This document shows, one piece after another, positions 37,340 through 49,637 of a DNA stretch of 64,000 nt. Source of the DNA: Antedon mediterranea (lineage: Eukaryota > Echinodermata > Crinoidea > Comatulida > Antedonidae); NCBI RefSeq assembly GCF_964355755.1, contig NC_092674.1, positions 22,658,001 through 22,722,000 on the forward strand, written 5' to 3'. Positions within the stretch are counted from its first letter, which is position 1. Each line of letters opens with the position of its first letter. A program made the translations under genes and the position numbers. Below the pieces are notes generated by a model. That model made no database searches. It was not told where the DNA came from and saw only the letters and a list, made by a program, of their open reading frames with translations.

Positions 37340-39784
37340 TTACGTCATGTGAGAGAACATGAGAAGAAATGGGTGTGAAACCCGCCTGTGCCATTACTTT
37401 CATTCTCATTAGTTTGTATAATACATTTACACGATAAAGGCATTCTCATATAAAGCTATTGATCCTCTTACAACGAAATGATTGTAAGCATGCAACCCAG
37501 TCGTGTATCTCCATTCATTATCGCCTAATCCGCATTCACACATGTAGCATTACATTAGGATGCTATTACTGTGCTACATATTTTATTATCTGACGGTTTA
37601 ATTATTGACATGAATTTGTTAATCTCACCTCAGGGCTGGTTTGACAGAATGGTAATATTTCTTTATAGTTTGTTATATGACTTGCACGTATTCTTTGTAA
37701 CGTGGTTTTTTGTTCTCCTTTTATAGCTAAGATGGAAAATAGTAGCTTTTACTAAGTGTAGATACATACATGATGCATTGTTTGTATGCTTCTCTTGTAC
37801 ACTACAAAAATGGGGAATTAATGTCGATATAAAGTATAGGCCTACATCTGGATGTTAAGATGTAGGTTGGTGGTTACCATTTTGTCGTCATCCCATGAAA
37901 TACTAACTTTGGTTTCATAATACCAACATAGTATGGCCTAGGAGGGGGAACAATCTTAACTGTAATTGTTATATCATCCATCAAATAAACATTCATAAAT
38001 ACAAGTTTAACAAATTACTTAATTAATTATCTTTCTTGTGAAACTATAAACAATTCCAATAAGAATACCATATGGTTGATGATTACAGTAACTTATAAGA
38101 AATTATTTAGACAAACCTTTATCATACTATTAATATTATTGACTTTCATTATTTCGATCATTAACTAGGTAATACGGAAAAAACTAATAACGATGATATT
38201 GTATTAAGTACTATGTAGGTCAAATTCAAGTAAACCTCTGAAAACTGTGAATGATATTGTTATGCCCCCTAGGCTGTCTAGCGTACGCCATTTGATGACG
38301 TCATTCGCGCGTATTTGTCACTCAAATAAGTACGGCAGACGATATTTAGTTTTGAGGGTTTTTTTCAAATTAGAGTCAATGTATTTCAGATTTGTACACG
38401 GATTAGATTGTTGGATGTTATAGAAAATAAACATATGGGAGGTTCAGGGCAGGTCATACATTTGGCCGTTGAATAGATATTTTGCATTGGTCGATATTGA
38501 GCTAAACTTTGAGCTTTAAATGCATTGGAATCGGCAGTTTTATACCTTTTAAACTCCATTTTATGTGTATTTTTCTTGTTTTCTTGTGTAGCCTATATAA
38601 TATGTTGACAATGGTTTTGACCAAATGAATAATGAATGGAATCTACTGTATATAACCATCGGTCGGTAATTGCTCTGCCATGCCTACTAATGTACCACAT
38701 ACATCAGTAATGCAAATTGGTCAGTTGGTCTGTCGGTCAATCGTGTTGTAAATTGTAAATATTGCATTTGTGCAGATGCAAATCCATCATTAAACTTAAA
38801 TCGTGCTCTATTTGAGTATTGTTTGTTTTTCTTATTTTACCATAATTGTTGTTTTGTTTTATCGTGCATTTTGCTCTGTTCGTGTTTCCAATATAAAACG
38901 TGACATAACGTTGATTCACACTGATCCGAAGAATGTACTTCTCTTTAGATAGATAATCCGTGTTTAGATTAATGCTAGCGCGACATTGCTAATTGTGTTG
39001 CATGCTATGTTGTATTAACATCATTCATAGAAAGTACATATGAAAACATACATTGAAGTCACACAGCATGATGCAGTGCAAAAATATACTTTTATTTTCA
39101 TTTATTATAGTATTATTGATATTCCTATTGTATAATAGAACATTATTTAGTTTTATCACAATCACTCGCAAAAAACTTTAAGTTATGTTGTTTTCTTCTT
39201 TGGCGATCAGCAGAACTTTATTAAAGTGTGTCACTGTATACTCCACCTGTCATTGGTCAAAATATATACCTAGAAACTATAATAATTGGAATGTATTGTA
39301 ACAAATTTATTTTTATTTTGAATGTTATAATGTAATAACGTACATTTTCCCACGTGCTATAGATGTGATATATAGGCCGGTTTACAGGTAGTTCAGGTGA
39401 TATTCAGAATAGAACAGATCGATGAGAAATTACAAGACCATATACCATAGGGGACATTTCTAATGTCAGTTTAGTGACTGTGCCTTAGGTTTAGCAATAC
39501 TTATTAACTTCCAATTCAAATATTAATTATTATGGGGGTTTCTACGACGATTTTGCACTTTATTTGGGGTTATTTTGAAGAGCGTCTTCTTCCCTAGACT
39601 CAAAATACGCCGAGTCTGGCGGATAAGAATCAAATTAGATTGAGTATGCAAAACAACCTCCATAATAGTTAGATCATTTTTTAAATATCTATAAAAGAAA
39701 CACAAACTTTAAAGATTCATTGTCCCCTACAACATGAAAAATAAAGATTAATTATATTGGACTTCGTATAGGCCATTTTGCAGT

Positions 39785-40000
39785 TTAATAAAGTTATTCA
39801 CTTCTGTAAAAAAAACAACAGAAAAAATAGAAGACAAAGAGAAAGATAAGACAAAAGAAACTTTTGATTTTTACCAAAAACCATTGTCTGACAGGAGTAT
39901 TTTTTTGCTTTAAATTATATTTTTTTCAGATAAAAATTTTTTTTTTCCAAACTATTAGGCCTATGTGACATTAAAATGATATAATCAATTTGTTTTAAAT
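39785..40000 (+). repeat. Dispersed repeat related to family D
   Basis: ttattcacttctgtaa, accaaaaaccattgtctgac, ttgctttaaattatattttt and tatgtgacattaaaatga appear in the same order as in the reverse complement of 43570-43735. Clear ends are not visible. Confidence 0.55.
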
Positions 40001-42509
40001 ATTTTTAGGGGGATAAAACATTACCAAAATTATCAGGGAGAGTTAGTCCATTAAGATAAAATAATTACATTTTAACATAAAATTTGTTCAAAATGCAATT
40101 TTTATTTTTATTGGAAATTCAGGGGATATTAACATTTTTTAAATTTGATCCAAACCAACTCGTCCCCAAACAAACTCGGTACAATCAATTGCAATAGAAA
40201 CGCCTTTAAACATAATTATACAAATTAAACTAAAACAAGTGATCATCACTCAGTAAACCGTTTGGGGTTTTTATTCTGGAAAATTGTTCAATTCTTCTAC
40301 AAAAAATAAACAAGTTAAAGAAATAGTACTCAAACCTGAAGAAATTAGAACTAATGATAGTATGACGTCATGTATTTCTAAATCTGTTTCTTTCTATTTT
40401 GATTTATGAAAAGATAAGGGAACCATTTTTACGACATAGATTCTTCGATGGACTGAATTACAACATATCGTTAATTTCTAATTAGCGTTCCTATTTTCAT
40501 GTTTTATTCAACTCAAAACTAATAAACAAAATGTGTATTACGATATTACCCACACCTGGATTACGAGTTCAATGTTTTATGCATTTTTTAAACAATAATT
40601 CAGAACGTTGTAAGCAATACAAACAAATTAAATTATAACCGCTGCGAAAACTTTGATACAGAGCGACAGAGGGCGTGTTATTTACTATTTCAGCTGATAT
40701 TGAAGATACAGGTAACTCGAGTTTTAATAATAAGCTTTTGTGAAGTCAGCAGTTTAATCAATTTTCTTAAAAATCAATAGGCATATTCTGCAAGTATATT
40801 ACGTCAAGAAATTTAGGACGATAACTAAACAATTGTGGACGCTATCGTGCAATCACCAAACAAAAAGTAAATTCTATACGTACTGTACAAGTAAAAAGAC
40901 TATAGAAAAGGACTAGAAAGATACAAAGTAGGTCATAGTAGCCCGAGATATAAAATTAAATGCTAGCCATACCCATGGGCAGTCGTATTTTTGACTGAGA
41001 CAATGTGTCTTCCTATGAAAGCAAATAAACGATCCAGAAGAGAATTAAGAGAGTTTCTTGTAATGGTATGCGTACCTGGTTTAGTTACGCATGACTGCGT
41101 TTGTCCTGATGATAACATTTAGCTGGTTGAGGGCGTTCATAAAGTACAGATGTTTCATTCAGTTCTTCTTCTTCTTCTGTCGAGTCGCACGAATATTACA
41201 CGCGTGCAGTCTCCGAGGAAACGAACGTCAACTGATTAGATTTGTTACCTTTCTGAAATAACTATGACGTGGTATTTTGATTATGTCTGTAAACATTAGT
41301 AAAATGGCGGATTATTTCAGATTTTGTTAAAAATCGCTGAATGTGCATAGACAATATTAAGAATTGTGACCAAATGTATGACCATGGTATGTTTGCTTTC
41401 AGAAGATTGTCCATTTCTGAAGCTTTTCTACCAGGATCAAATTCAGAAAACTTGTTCAAAACCGTTTGTTAATATATGGTAAAATGTGATATAAAGATAT
41501 GAAAAGATGTTCATTTGTTCTTTGTCGGCTGGAGAATGTAAATTTCGCACCTGTTCGTAACTATGTTGTTTGATAATCCGATAAAGGTAATCAGCTGCAC
41601 TAAATCAAATTTGCGTGCTACTTCGTCATTACCTTTCTTTAATTGGTATATACCAACAGATCATGACTATCGATTTTTATATAAGTCGACATATTGATGA
41701 CGTCACTAAAGCTTTAGTTAAACTCGAGTTATCTGTATCTTCATTATTGGCCGAAATGTTAAATAGGCGCCCTCTATCGCTCATTTCCAAAGTTTTTATT
41801 TATACACAATGTATTGTAGCTTTAATCTACATTCACGGAATGGAAGACAGCGCATGCAGAATTGAACGCTGCGTATTGTGTGCAAATGTAGCTTTACATC
41901 TGTTATTCTTTTATAGGGACGATTTTGATTCAACGAAATGAACCTTATTAAATACCGGGTACTCGCCAAATTCTCTATTATTTATTCTCTACTATAGCAA
42001 CCTTGCATTGGTTTTTACTTACAACCTCCCACCCCCTCCCCAGCGTCCCGAATTAATTCGCGTTTGTTAATTTAACCATGATAAGGTACACTTTCTAATT
42101 ATCTAATTTATAAGATAACACGTACCTGTAATTGCCGTGAGCGGTCCAAGAACGTACGGTTGAAAGGCATTGACTGCTAAGATGATAGCATGGGGACACT
42201 TAGCAGAGCAGACAATAGGCCGACCGGGTGTTGTTATTTGTACGAATCGTAGGCTTTAGTAGAATTGTCAGTAATGGGAATACTTAATAGGCTTAATTAG
42301 GCACAGGAGAGAACTAAGGGACGCGTATTTATATTATTGCTGTTCTAATATTTTATTTTTTGTGCAGTAATATCATGGTTTTTACATAGCAATATTGTCT
42401 TACTAATTAACTAAGCATGCACAGATCATCAGAATATCGCTTTTAATAATGTAAGCAAGCCGGTTCGACGTACTATCATGATTTTTATCCAGTATCTGAC
42501 AGACTTGTA

Positions 42510-42765
42510 ATACAGTTGCACATGTATCACATGTATGACTGTATAAAGCTCTGTCTACACTATCAAACTACTTTAGTTTTAGAAATTGTGATGTACCTAA
42601 ATATGGTAGCCATATATGACGTCCTCGTAGCCATATATGGTTACATGTTTGTCATAACATAAAGTCTGAAGTGTAGACAGAGCTTTTAGGCATATTATGA
42701 TTACGGTTAATCCATGATATCACCTGTTACAATGTACAATGTATGACACTGTAACTCAGTATTTC
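42510..42765. mobile_element. MITE family E, host of a nested family A copy
   Basis: The left part (taatacagttgcacatgtat) and right part (caatgtatgacactgtaac) form imperfect inverted ends with the family A MITE at 42544-42688 between them. A similar uninterrupted structure lies at 61772-61876. Confidence 0.45.
42544..42688. mobile_element. MITE family A, complete copy nested in another MITE
   Basis: Terminal inverted repeats begin taaagctctgtctacacta and end gtgtagacagagctttta, with TA at both edges, as in Tc1/mariner-type targets. It is about 145 bp with no ORF. Its flanks (acatgtatcacatgta on the left, aatgtatgacactgtaac further right) belong to family E, so it appears to have landed inside an older element. 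Confidence 0.78.
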
Positions 42766-43569
42766 CTATGGCACTTATTATAGAACCAGTTCTGAGAATC
42801 GACTATACTAGTATCGATAGTGTGTGTGTACATGTTTATAGTGTGTCAGCTAGATACTTTTATCAATACAATGATAAATGATGAACAGACACATTGATCA
42901 AAACTGTCTATTTCCAAGCAAAATTGGTTCATCCAAATTGCGATGTATTGCTAATTGGACCACAGTTTGGTTCTTAACTTAATCCCGTCAGAAAACGTTT
43001 GTCATAATCTCATTATGCCATAGATAGTAGTATATAGGTCGAAGGGGTGATTTAAAGGCAGTGTAACTATTAGATATGTAGGTCGAAAAGAGAAAGCGTT
43101 GAAAAGGCGTCAACATTGCGTTTACCATGGAATGACGTAAATTATAGCCTTTAATTATGTAAACATTAATTAGCATTGTTTTTGTATTTGATTACGCCAC
43201 CCTTCCGTTGCATTTTGCCGTTTTCTTTTTCAAATCCAAATCATCCGTGTGAAACCCGCCATTATCGTTATAACATGTATATCATGGAACACTTGGCTTT
43301 CGACCGCCTTACCACCTTCTTAGTTTTCTCCATACCATACGTCTCTGCGATTGGCACATGAGGGGTACCTCAATCGTTGTGGGCGGGTAAACTGCCTTGT
43401 AGCTAGCTGTAATTACTCAACTGCAGGTTAAAGTACCGTACGGCACTAATTTGTCAAAATGTCAACACCTATTCAGGAAACATAATAAACAAAAAATATT
43501 TCTTACAAAAAACGCTGCTCGCTTATTGAAAAATATTTTTTATTTCAAATGTTTTTGAATGTGTCATTT

Positions 43570-43735
43570 TATTGTCACATAATAGTTATTTTACCTGAAA
43601 AAATTTAATTTAAAGCAACAAATACTTAAATTGTCTGTCAGAAAATGGTTTTTGGATTTCTTTTCTCTTTTTATATGTGAATAAATATTATTTTTTTGTT
43701 ACAGAAGTGAATACTCAATTTATGTCACTTTAGTT
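43570..43735 (-). repeat. Dispersed repeat related to family D, inverted
   Basis: The reverse complement gives ttcacttctgtaac, ccaaaaaccattttctgaca, tgctttaaattaaatttttt and tatgtgacaataaaatgaca, matching 39785-40000. The core words also occur in the two family D MITEs. Confidence 0.55.
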
Positions 43736-44299
43736 AATTTTATTGCTAAGGTCAAGTCTGGGGGTCACTTCATCACCCTAGCTATTTCAAGTGTGAAGTA
43801 TCCTATTACAAACACAAACTTTAATGGACTGTTTCGATAATAATTCAATGAATATCTGACATGCTTTGGGATTTGTAATTTTAGCATGACATGTCCTAAT
43901 AGACTCTTTTCCCAGACGTTTTTTGGGTCTTCTGTAGCAGCTGGAATCAATAAATTATAGTGGAGTTTCCATTTTCGCAAAACTGTCGTCCTTATAACTA
44001 TAACTGCTGCTTGCTTTAGCTTCTGATTGAGTAGTCCTAATGGGACGTAGCGGGCTACAGCAGCAGCGTGAAAAACAATTGATTTTTCAAATTTTCTATT
44101 CACATACCTAGTGGGTGTTTGAAGAGGAAGATCGGTGTCGGCAAATACAACACTTTTAACGTTAGATAATGGCAACGGAGTTATTTATGCAGGTGATTGA
44201 TTTGAATAGAGGGTTCATAGTGGGTACTTAATATCCGATATGAACCCCCTACTCATGATTCTGTATGGTGGCAAGATAATGAGATGATGCATATATCAA

Positions 44300-44500
44300 C
44301 GTATACTAGTATAAAGCCCAACTCAGACAGCGTCGCACCACGGGGGAGAAAATTAAACACGAGCATAAAATGCAAGACGCTATATCTCAAGCCGACTCGT
44401 CCCGTCGAGATAACTCAGACAGCACTGCGAATCAAGACGTTTCGTCGGGCCTCGTCGTCGTACGATGTTGACCCCTTGAGATAGATTTGAGGTTGAACTT
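44300..44500. other. CpG-dense island of unknown nature
   Basis: About 200 bp near 50% G+C with many CG dinucleotides (gcgtcgcaccacgg, cgtttcgtcgggcctcgtcg). 'ctcagacagc' occurs twice (44326, 44413). An open frame (44284-44484) crosses it. It could be a small GC-rich transposon like 48555-48790 or an exon; no splice-site pair or domain supports the latter. Confidence 0.35.
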
Positions 44501-45294
44501 ATACTGTGTCGTTGACTTGTGTATTACTGTGGTCTTGGAATGATGAAGAACCTATATTAAGGTGAAACCTTCAAGACCCAACAAAGTGTCCCTATGACAT
44601 GGATGTTCCCTTGTTCGTAGTATTAAAACATATATTTCCAGTCGTTTCACGGTAAAGTTTCCCTTTAATTGATGTCCCAAAAAGGGCGGTCCTGCTGTAA
44701 TTGGGGAGTATATTTAGGAAGATTGATCAGATACACAATGTATTTGAATGTACATAATACGGTACAAAAACATCGGCAATCATCGTGTCAAGACGAACGT
44801 AGCCGAACCCAACTGAGTATTCGGGTTACCAATAATTGCGGTGGTTAGTCGTCAGAGAAAGACGATTTACAACCTCATTTTGCACAATGCATCGATGATT
44901 TAGTTTGATGAAATCTGGCAATGCATTTTTCAACCGTTCATTTTCAAGTAACCTTTAATTGTGAAACGTGTTAGCAAATCCTATTATTGAGAGATCTATT
45001 TAAATTATAATTAATGTGATAAAGCGTGCGCTTCGCTCGAATTATTCATTCAATCAGTTCAGTCCCCATGACTACAATGAAAGGCTATTACAGTATGTAG
45101 CAGTATATTTTAGTGTTTTTCGGTATACAACATGATATATTAAAATTATAACACACCTGGGTAGATTCTTGTCATTTTGATTAAATATTGTGGTCATGAT
45201 ATTCTATCATCACTCCATTGAACAGTTACGTCACCAAGCCTTTTGTAAACTCATAAGATTTTCAACTTTTGTTGCATTTTGAGTGTTATACCTA

Positions 45295-45352
45295 ATAAAA
45301 AAAAAAAATAAATAAAAAAAAAAATAAATAAAAAAAAAAAAAAAAAAAAAAA
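45295..45352. repeat. A-rich run (A)n(AAAT)n
   Basis: About 58 bases of A with occasional T, just after 'cctaataaaa'. It may be the tail of an old retro-insertion on the + strand whose body I do not recognise (about 45100-45294). Confidence 0.8.
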
Positions 45353-45832
45353 TTTGGTTGAATGCTCGTTGAATTTCGTTATATGGCCGTTCGTTATGAT
45401 TATTCTACCCGTTTATTCTTGTTACAAAATGTAGCAATCGCGTTCGAAAATTAATATGTAGGCAGTACATGCGCCGTCTATTTTATTTGAGAGAGACCAT
45501 TGTAAAAGTAGCCAATATGTAGGTTTAATATTAGACTTATTATTATTATAATTATGTACTGTCTTGTGCATATTGTAACTTTAATTTTTTATATTTTTAA
45601 AATCAAATGCCGGAAGATGATAATGATTAATGCAGATCTGAATTCATTAAACCCTATGGTTTCCACACAAGATTTCGAACAATAAAGCAACTAGCCAAGC
45701 TACTCTGGCGCTAATTGTATACGTTTAATTAAGCGAAATAAAAGAAACGAATCCCTAGATTTCACGCAGATAATCTTCACAATCTAAAATAATAATGTTG
45801 AGAAAAAATAAATACAGTAGTGTACAATATCT

Positions 45833-45905
45833 CTCTCTAATCTAATGGTATAGCACTCTCCCTGAAATTAAGTGATCGAAGGTTCGAGTCCTATAATAAC
45901 TTTCT
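45833..45905 (+). mobile_element. tRNA-like SINE head followed by a trinucleotide repeat
   Basis: taatctaatggtatagcact resembles an A-box region, and gaaggttcgagtcct (45878-45892) carries a perfect B box core GGTTCGAGTCC. The acceptor and anticodon stems do not pair properly, so this is not a functional tRNA gene. The sequence runs almost directly into the GAT/ATC repeat at 45909, which may mark the SINE tail. Confidence 0.5.
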
Positions 45906-45956
45906 TTGATGATGATGATGATGATCATCATCATCATCATCATCATCATCATGAGG
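45906..45956. repeat. Palindromic trinucleotide repeat (GAT)n(ATC)n
   Basis: About six GAT units run directly into about nine ATC/CAT units, so the array is its own reverse complement and can fold on itself. The frame across it gives runs of Asp and then His, with no support for being a gene. Confidence 0.9.
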
Positions 45957-46599
45957 ATGAGCTCAGGTTCGATCAGATTATAACAATTCTATATTGTTTC
46001 TATAGTTTATTTTCTTTACAAGATGATTTATATAGAGCTATACAACAAACCTACTTAAAAAATATTTATATGCTTTGTTCTTGGATGTTTTATGGACGCA
46101 GTTCCATCAATTAGCAGTCAACAATTTTGAATATCTGACATTTATTTTGTATTAAAAGCTCTTGAAATGACCTTACTTAAGTTTTATTACTATTTTGCAT
46201 TTTCATCAAGTATGTATTACTCCATACGTTACCACTAATCACCATTATTGTTTTTAGTTAGATTTCTAAAATGTTGATATTTTATTTAGTTGTGTGAAGT
46301 ACTTTGGTAATGTATTGTTGAAGGTTTGCGTGGTGAAGTAAGCAGACACTAGACTCCTGAAGAAAAAACACATTAAAAGTCAAACTTGCACATAAAATTC
46401 AGTCGTAAAAGAATAGAAAATAATGTCTTATCTTTTATGCTGTAAACTGCAATAGTTTTGTTTCCGAATTAAACGCAATGCAAAAGCGTAGGCTCAAAGC
46501 ACGTGAGTTGATTGAATGATCATCACAAATAAAAGTGTGGATGATCCATCGCGTCGTGATTAATATTCCCGGGAAAGTAATTTAACTCTTCCCTGGTAT

Positions 46600-46740
46600 T
46601 GCTAGATTTGAAAGAACCCCTCAGGATGTAAATCCTCTTAGAGGATTTATAAGGCTATCTTCGGCACCATACAAAAATAATTGTTACGCTTTTGTATGTT
46701 TTGTTCATGTATGGTATCAAAATAAATCAAATCATACCAT
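46600..46740 (+). mobile_element. LINE/SINE 3' end
   Basis: The hairpin aaatcctcttagaggattt (46630-46648) is followed by tatggtatcaaaataaatca and aatcatacc. This hairpin-plus-AAATAAATCAAAT layout matches other LINE 3' tails in the window (6310-6330, 60090). Confidence 0.4.
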
Positions 46741-47773
46741 ACGGTATCTTATCTAGCGGCAATAAAATGCCTGCTGTAATGTATTTTGCGGTTTACTGTT
46801 TGTGCCTCCTCAAAATATAAACTTGCTCTCTTTTCCAAAAGAATTTCCGGTATGACAGCATTTTTTTCTGTAAGCCAACTGTTCGACTGAATGACTTTCC
46901 AGTGTTCGAATACCGACGATGTCATAATTTAAAGGGTTCTGTTAAGTTAATATTTAGGTATTTATTGTGTAAGACACATGTGATATGTATATATGGGAAG
47001 TTGCCGCAGCTTGGCTTTAAACAGCCCCGCAGTTTCTTATTGTATTTTAAAATATTACCGGATATTCATTCTGAAAATAGCATTAGTTTACGTTGACATT
47101 GACATAGTTTCCTGTTATTTTTTTTTAAATACAACTTGAGATTTTTATTTTTCAATAGGTTATGTGTTTCGATTTCTTCTATTGCACAACTATCATAGGT
47201 TGTAATGCAGAATTCTATATTAGGCCTAATCTTCAAAGATAATAAAGTTAGTCAATCAAATGAGTTTCTTTTTAAGAAGAGAACGCCACGCCATTATAAC
47301 TAAGCCCTCGACGAACGCCAATAATTCCTTTTGATATTCCACTTCTTGTATTTCATCTGAACGAGAATTGTGGAAATCCAATACTCACATACATTTGGTA
47401 GAATTAATTATGGAAGTAAACATTTAAATAGCTTTATTACCAAGAGTCTTAGTAATTAAACCGAGCTAATTTAATAGCATTGGGCTTGCTTGGGGCAAAA
47501 TGTTAGATCTAATTTCGCAAATCAAGATTATGAGGCCACTTGTTCGCCACAGTGTAATGTTTGATGCATATCAAGAGAAATTAAATTTCTGCTCTTCGTC
47601 GAATCTGTATAATAAACTTGCAGAATAATTGATCATTGCTATAGCTCTTGTTAAAAATGGACATTGACGCCCGGTTTCTATAATAGTATTGTGCGTCTCA
47701 ACTGTCACATTGACCAACTATACGATTACAACCAATTAAGAATTTGAATTCATAAGAACCAAAGTTGTTTTCT

Positions 47774-48070
47774 ATTTAAAGATTGGCCCTCAAAAACATG
47801 GAAAGTAAATGAGACTTTGAATAGGTTAGTTTGTTTTAAACAAGTTAATCATTTTCGTTTGAAAACAAAAACAAAAAAACGTTTGAACTTAAATAAATGG
47901 TTAAATTCAACCAAAAACCCATTGGCTGGCAGCTTATCTGAATATTATTTGTTTTGTTACAGTTTGTTGAATCCTTTTTCAAAATCCAGTTTTGGTCAAA
48001 TTGGATAACTATTGTGATATTAAATTGGAATATTCAACTTTTTTTTTCAGGTGACAATATATCTTTAAAT
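47774..48070. mobile_element. MITE family D, complete copy
   Basis: It has 10-base terminal inverted repeats (atttaaagat at 47774-47783, atctttaaat at 48061-48070). The internal sequence ttaaattcaaccaaaaaccc followed by attggctg aligns co-linearly with the reverse complement of 25996-26310. About 297 bp. The 63-codon open frame inside is not conserved. Confidence 0.6.
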
Positions 48071-48142
48071 TGTCTTTCTACAATGCAAGGAGATCTTTGT
48101 TACGGTTATGGGTTAAAACTCGTCTGCTAAAAGTTAGTAGTT

Positions 48143-48215
48143 GTAAATCTTCCGTTTGGCGGTGAAGATGCTCGGCTTCCGATCTCAATGTCTTGTGTTC
48201 AAATCCACTCCCGAA
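48143..48215 (+). mobile_element. tRNA-like SINE head, weak
   Basis: The run gtttggcggtgaagatgctc, then cggcttccgatctcaatgtc and gtgttcaaatcc (48195-48206), has the spacing and wording of a degenerate tRNA-derived SINE. No paired acceptor stem is visible, and the body downstream is unrecognised. Confidence 0.4.
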
Positions 48216-48554
48216 GACTTGTTTTAAACTTTGCTTATGTCGACAATGTTTTTGGATTTTTATCTATTTTAAATTAATAATGGTGACTCAATTCCAACGA
48301 AAATTTACATAATGGATTAATTTGAACTAATAATGTATTTAATACCGTAATGTTAGAGCTTAAGGCTTTTGGAGTCTAGGTTTACGTAATGATCCGGGCA
48401 ATTGAAATCAAATTTAATTAAGTTGTCTAATATTATTAGATAATGATTTAAGTTGGTTCTGAATATTTTATCAACTTTTCAAATATTACATATTTCTTAC
48501 TATACTTATATTCATACTTTAAAATGAAAAATCCTGAATGTTATTTCTTATATA

Positions 48555-48790
48555 GCCGGTGCACATTGGACAATTACACGCGGAAAAAAAATTAAACCGA
48601 ACCGTAATTTTGAACGTTTTCAGTGTGAACATCAAGTTGAATGTGGCGTGTAGTTTTAAACTTCAACGCGGATATTTCGTGAAGGTTTCCAACGAGAATT
48701 CACTTGATTTGCTACGTGCTACTACAGCTTCGACTTGACGCTCGCCGCGGCCGCGTGTCGCTTTGCGTGTAAATGTTCACGTGCACCGGC
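48555..48790. mobile_element. CpG-rich MITE family H with NotI site
   Basis: Perfect ends gccggtgcac (48555-48564) and gtgcaccggc (48781-48790) extend inward as an imperfect repeat of about 28 bases (both reach 'ttacacgc'). The right half is strikingly GC-rich and includes gcggccgc near 48746. 236 bp, no ORF. Confidence 0.6.
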
Positions 48791-49548
48791 GGCCCTTATG
48801 GGTTGATTGAGGACGAAAGTATTCGAAACTATTAACTTAAGTTGAAAAGGGATTTGTGAAATCACTGTTGTAATAGTAATAATCAGATTTATACACCATC
48901 GTTTATTTACTCAAAGCATTTAATCTTTTTAATCGGAGGAATAAATGATATTATTAGCATTCAATTCAATTATTTCACTTAATTGGTATTATACCAACTT
49001 AAATAGCTAAAACATTATTGTCTGTCTTGCTTCGAAATTAAAGGGAATTGGTTACGTGATTTATATGTAAAGTGTTGTCAGAATGGTCCAAGATTATGAT
49101 TTTCTACACAAATTATTAGAGACATTGGTATATTATAGTAATTCTGATTTAATCAATATAACTATTTTTTGAACGAAAATTCATATGAAAAAAAAAGTAC
49201 AAGCAATTTATTTTTAAAAAAATTGTCGTCGTGAGCTGTATGACGGTATAGGAATCAGATGGATGAATGTATTGACGTCCACAGCCGCCTGCTATCGAAC
49301 GCCAAATAGATCAACTGGAATGACCACTTCCACCTCTATCGATTTACCAGAATTAAACAAAACATTTTCCCGTTCGCTTAAATTGCCTCTGTATATTTAA
49401 TAAAACGTCTTTTGATTAGGAAATTTGAACCTGAATCACATATTGGCATATATTATTTAAATTCTGTCTGATTTGAATCATTCTAAGAGTTAAAGTTAGC
49501 GTGAAGACTTATCTGTGTTGGTGGTGTATATCAAGTAGGTATTTTTTT

Positions 49549-49637
49549 ATCACAACACAATAAAAAAAAATTGTTACCTGCGTCTACTGCTAAGAAATAC
49601 ATTTCGGTAAACATTTTTATCTTTGTTGTGTTGTGAT
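49549..49637. repeat. Inverted repeat, 12-base arms
   Basis: atcacaacacaa (49549-49560) and ttgtgttgtgat (49626-49637) pair perfectly, 65 bases apart. Possible small MITE. Confidence 0.5.

Noticed and set aside
43765-44175. 136-codon minus-strand open frame
   Set aside because: At this base composition about one frame of this size is expected by chance in 64 kb; no domain, signal or splice support. It borders a family D-related repeat.
45833-45905. Functional tRNA gene
   Set aside because: The B box is good but acceptor, D and anticodon stems do not pair; better explained as a tRNA-derived SINE head.
45872-46114. Frame with Asp and His runs
   Set aside because: It is the translation of the (GAT)n(ATC)n repeat.
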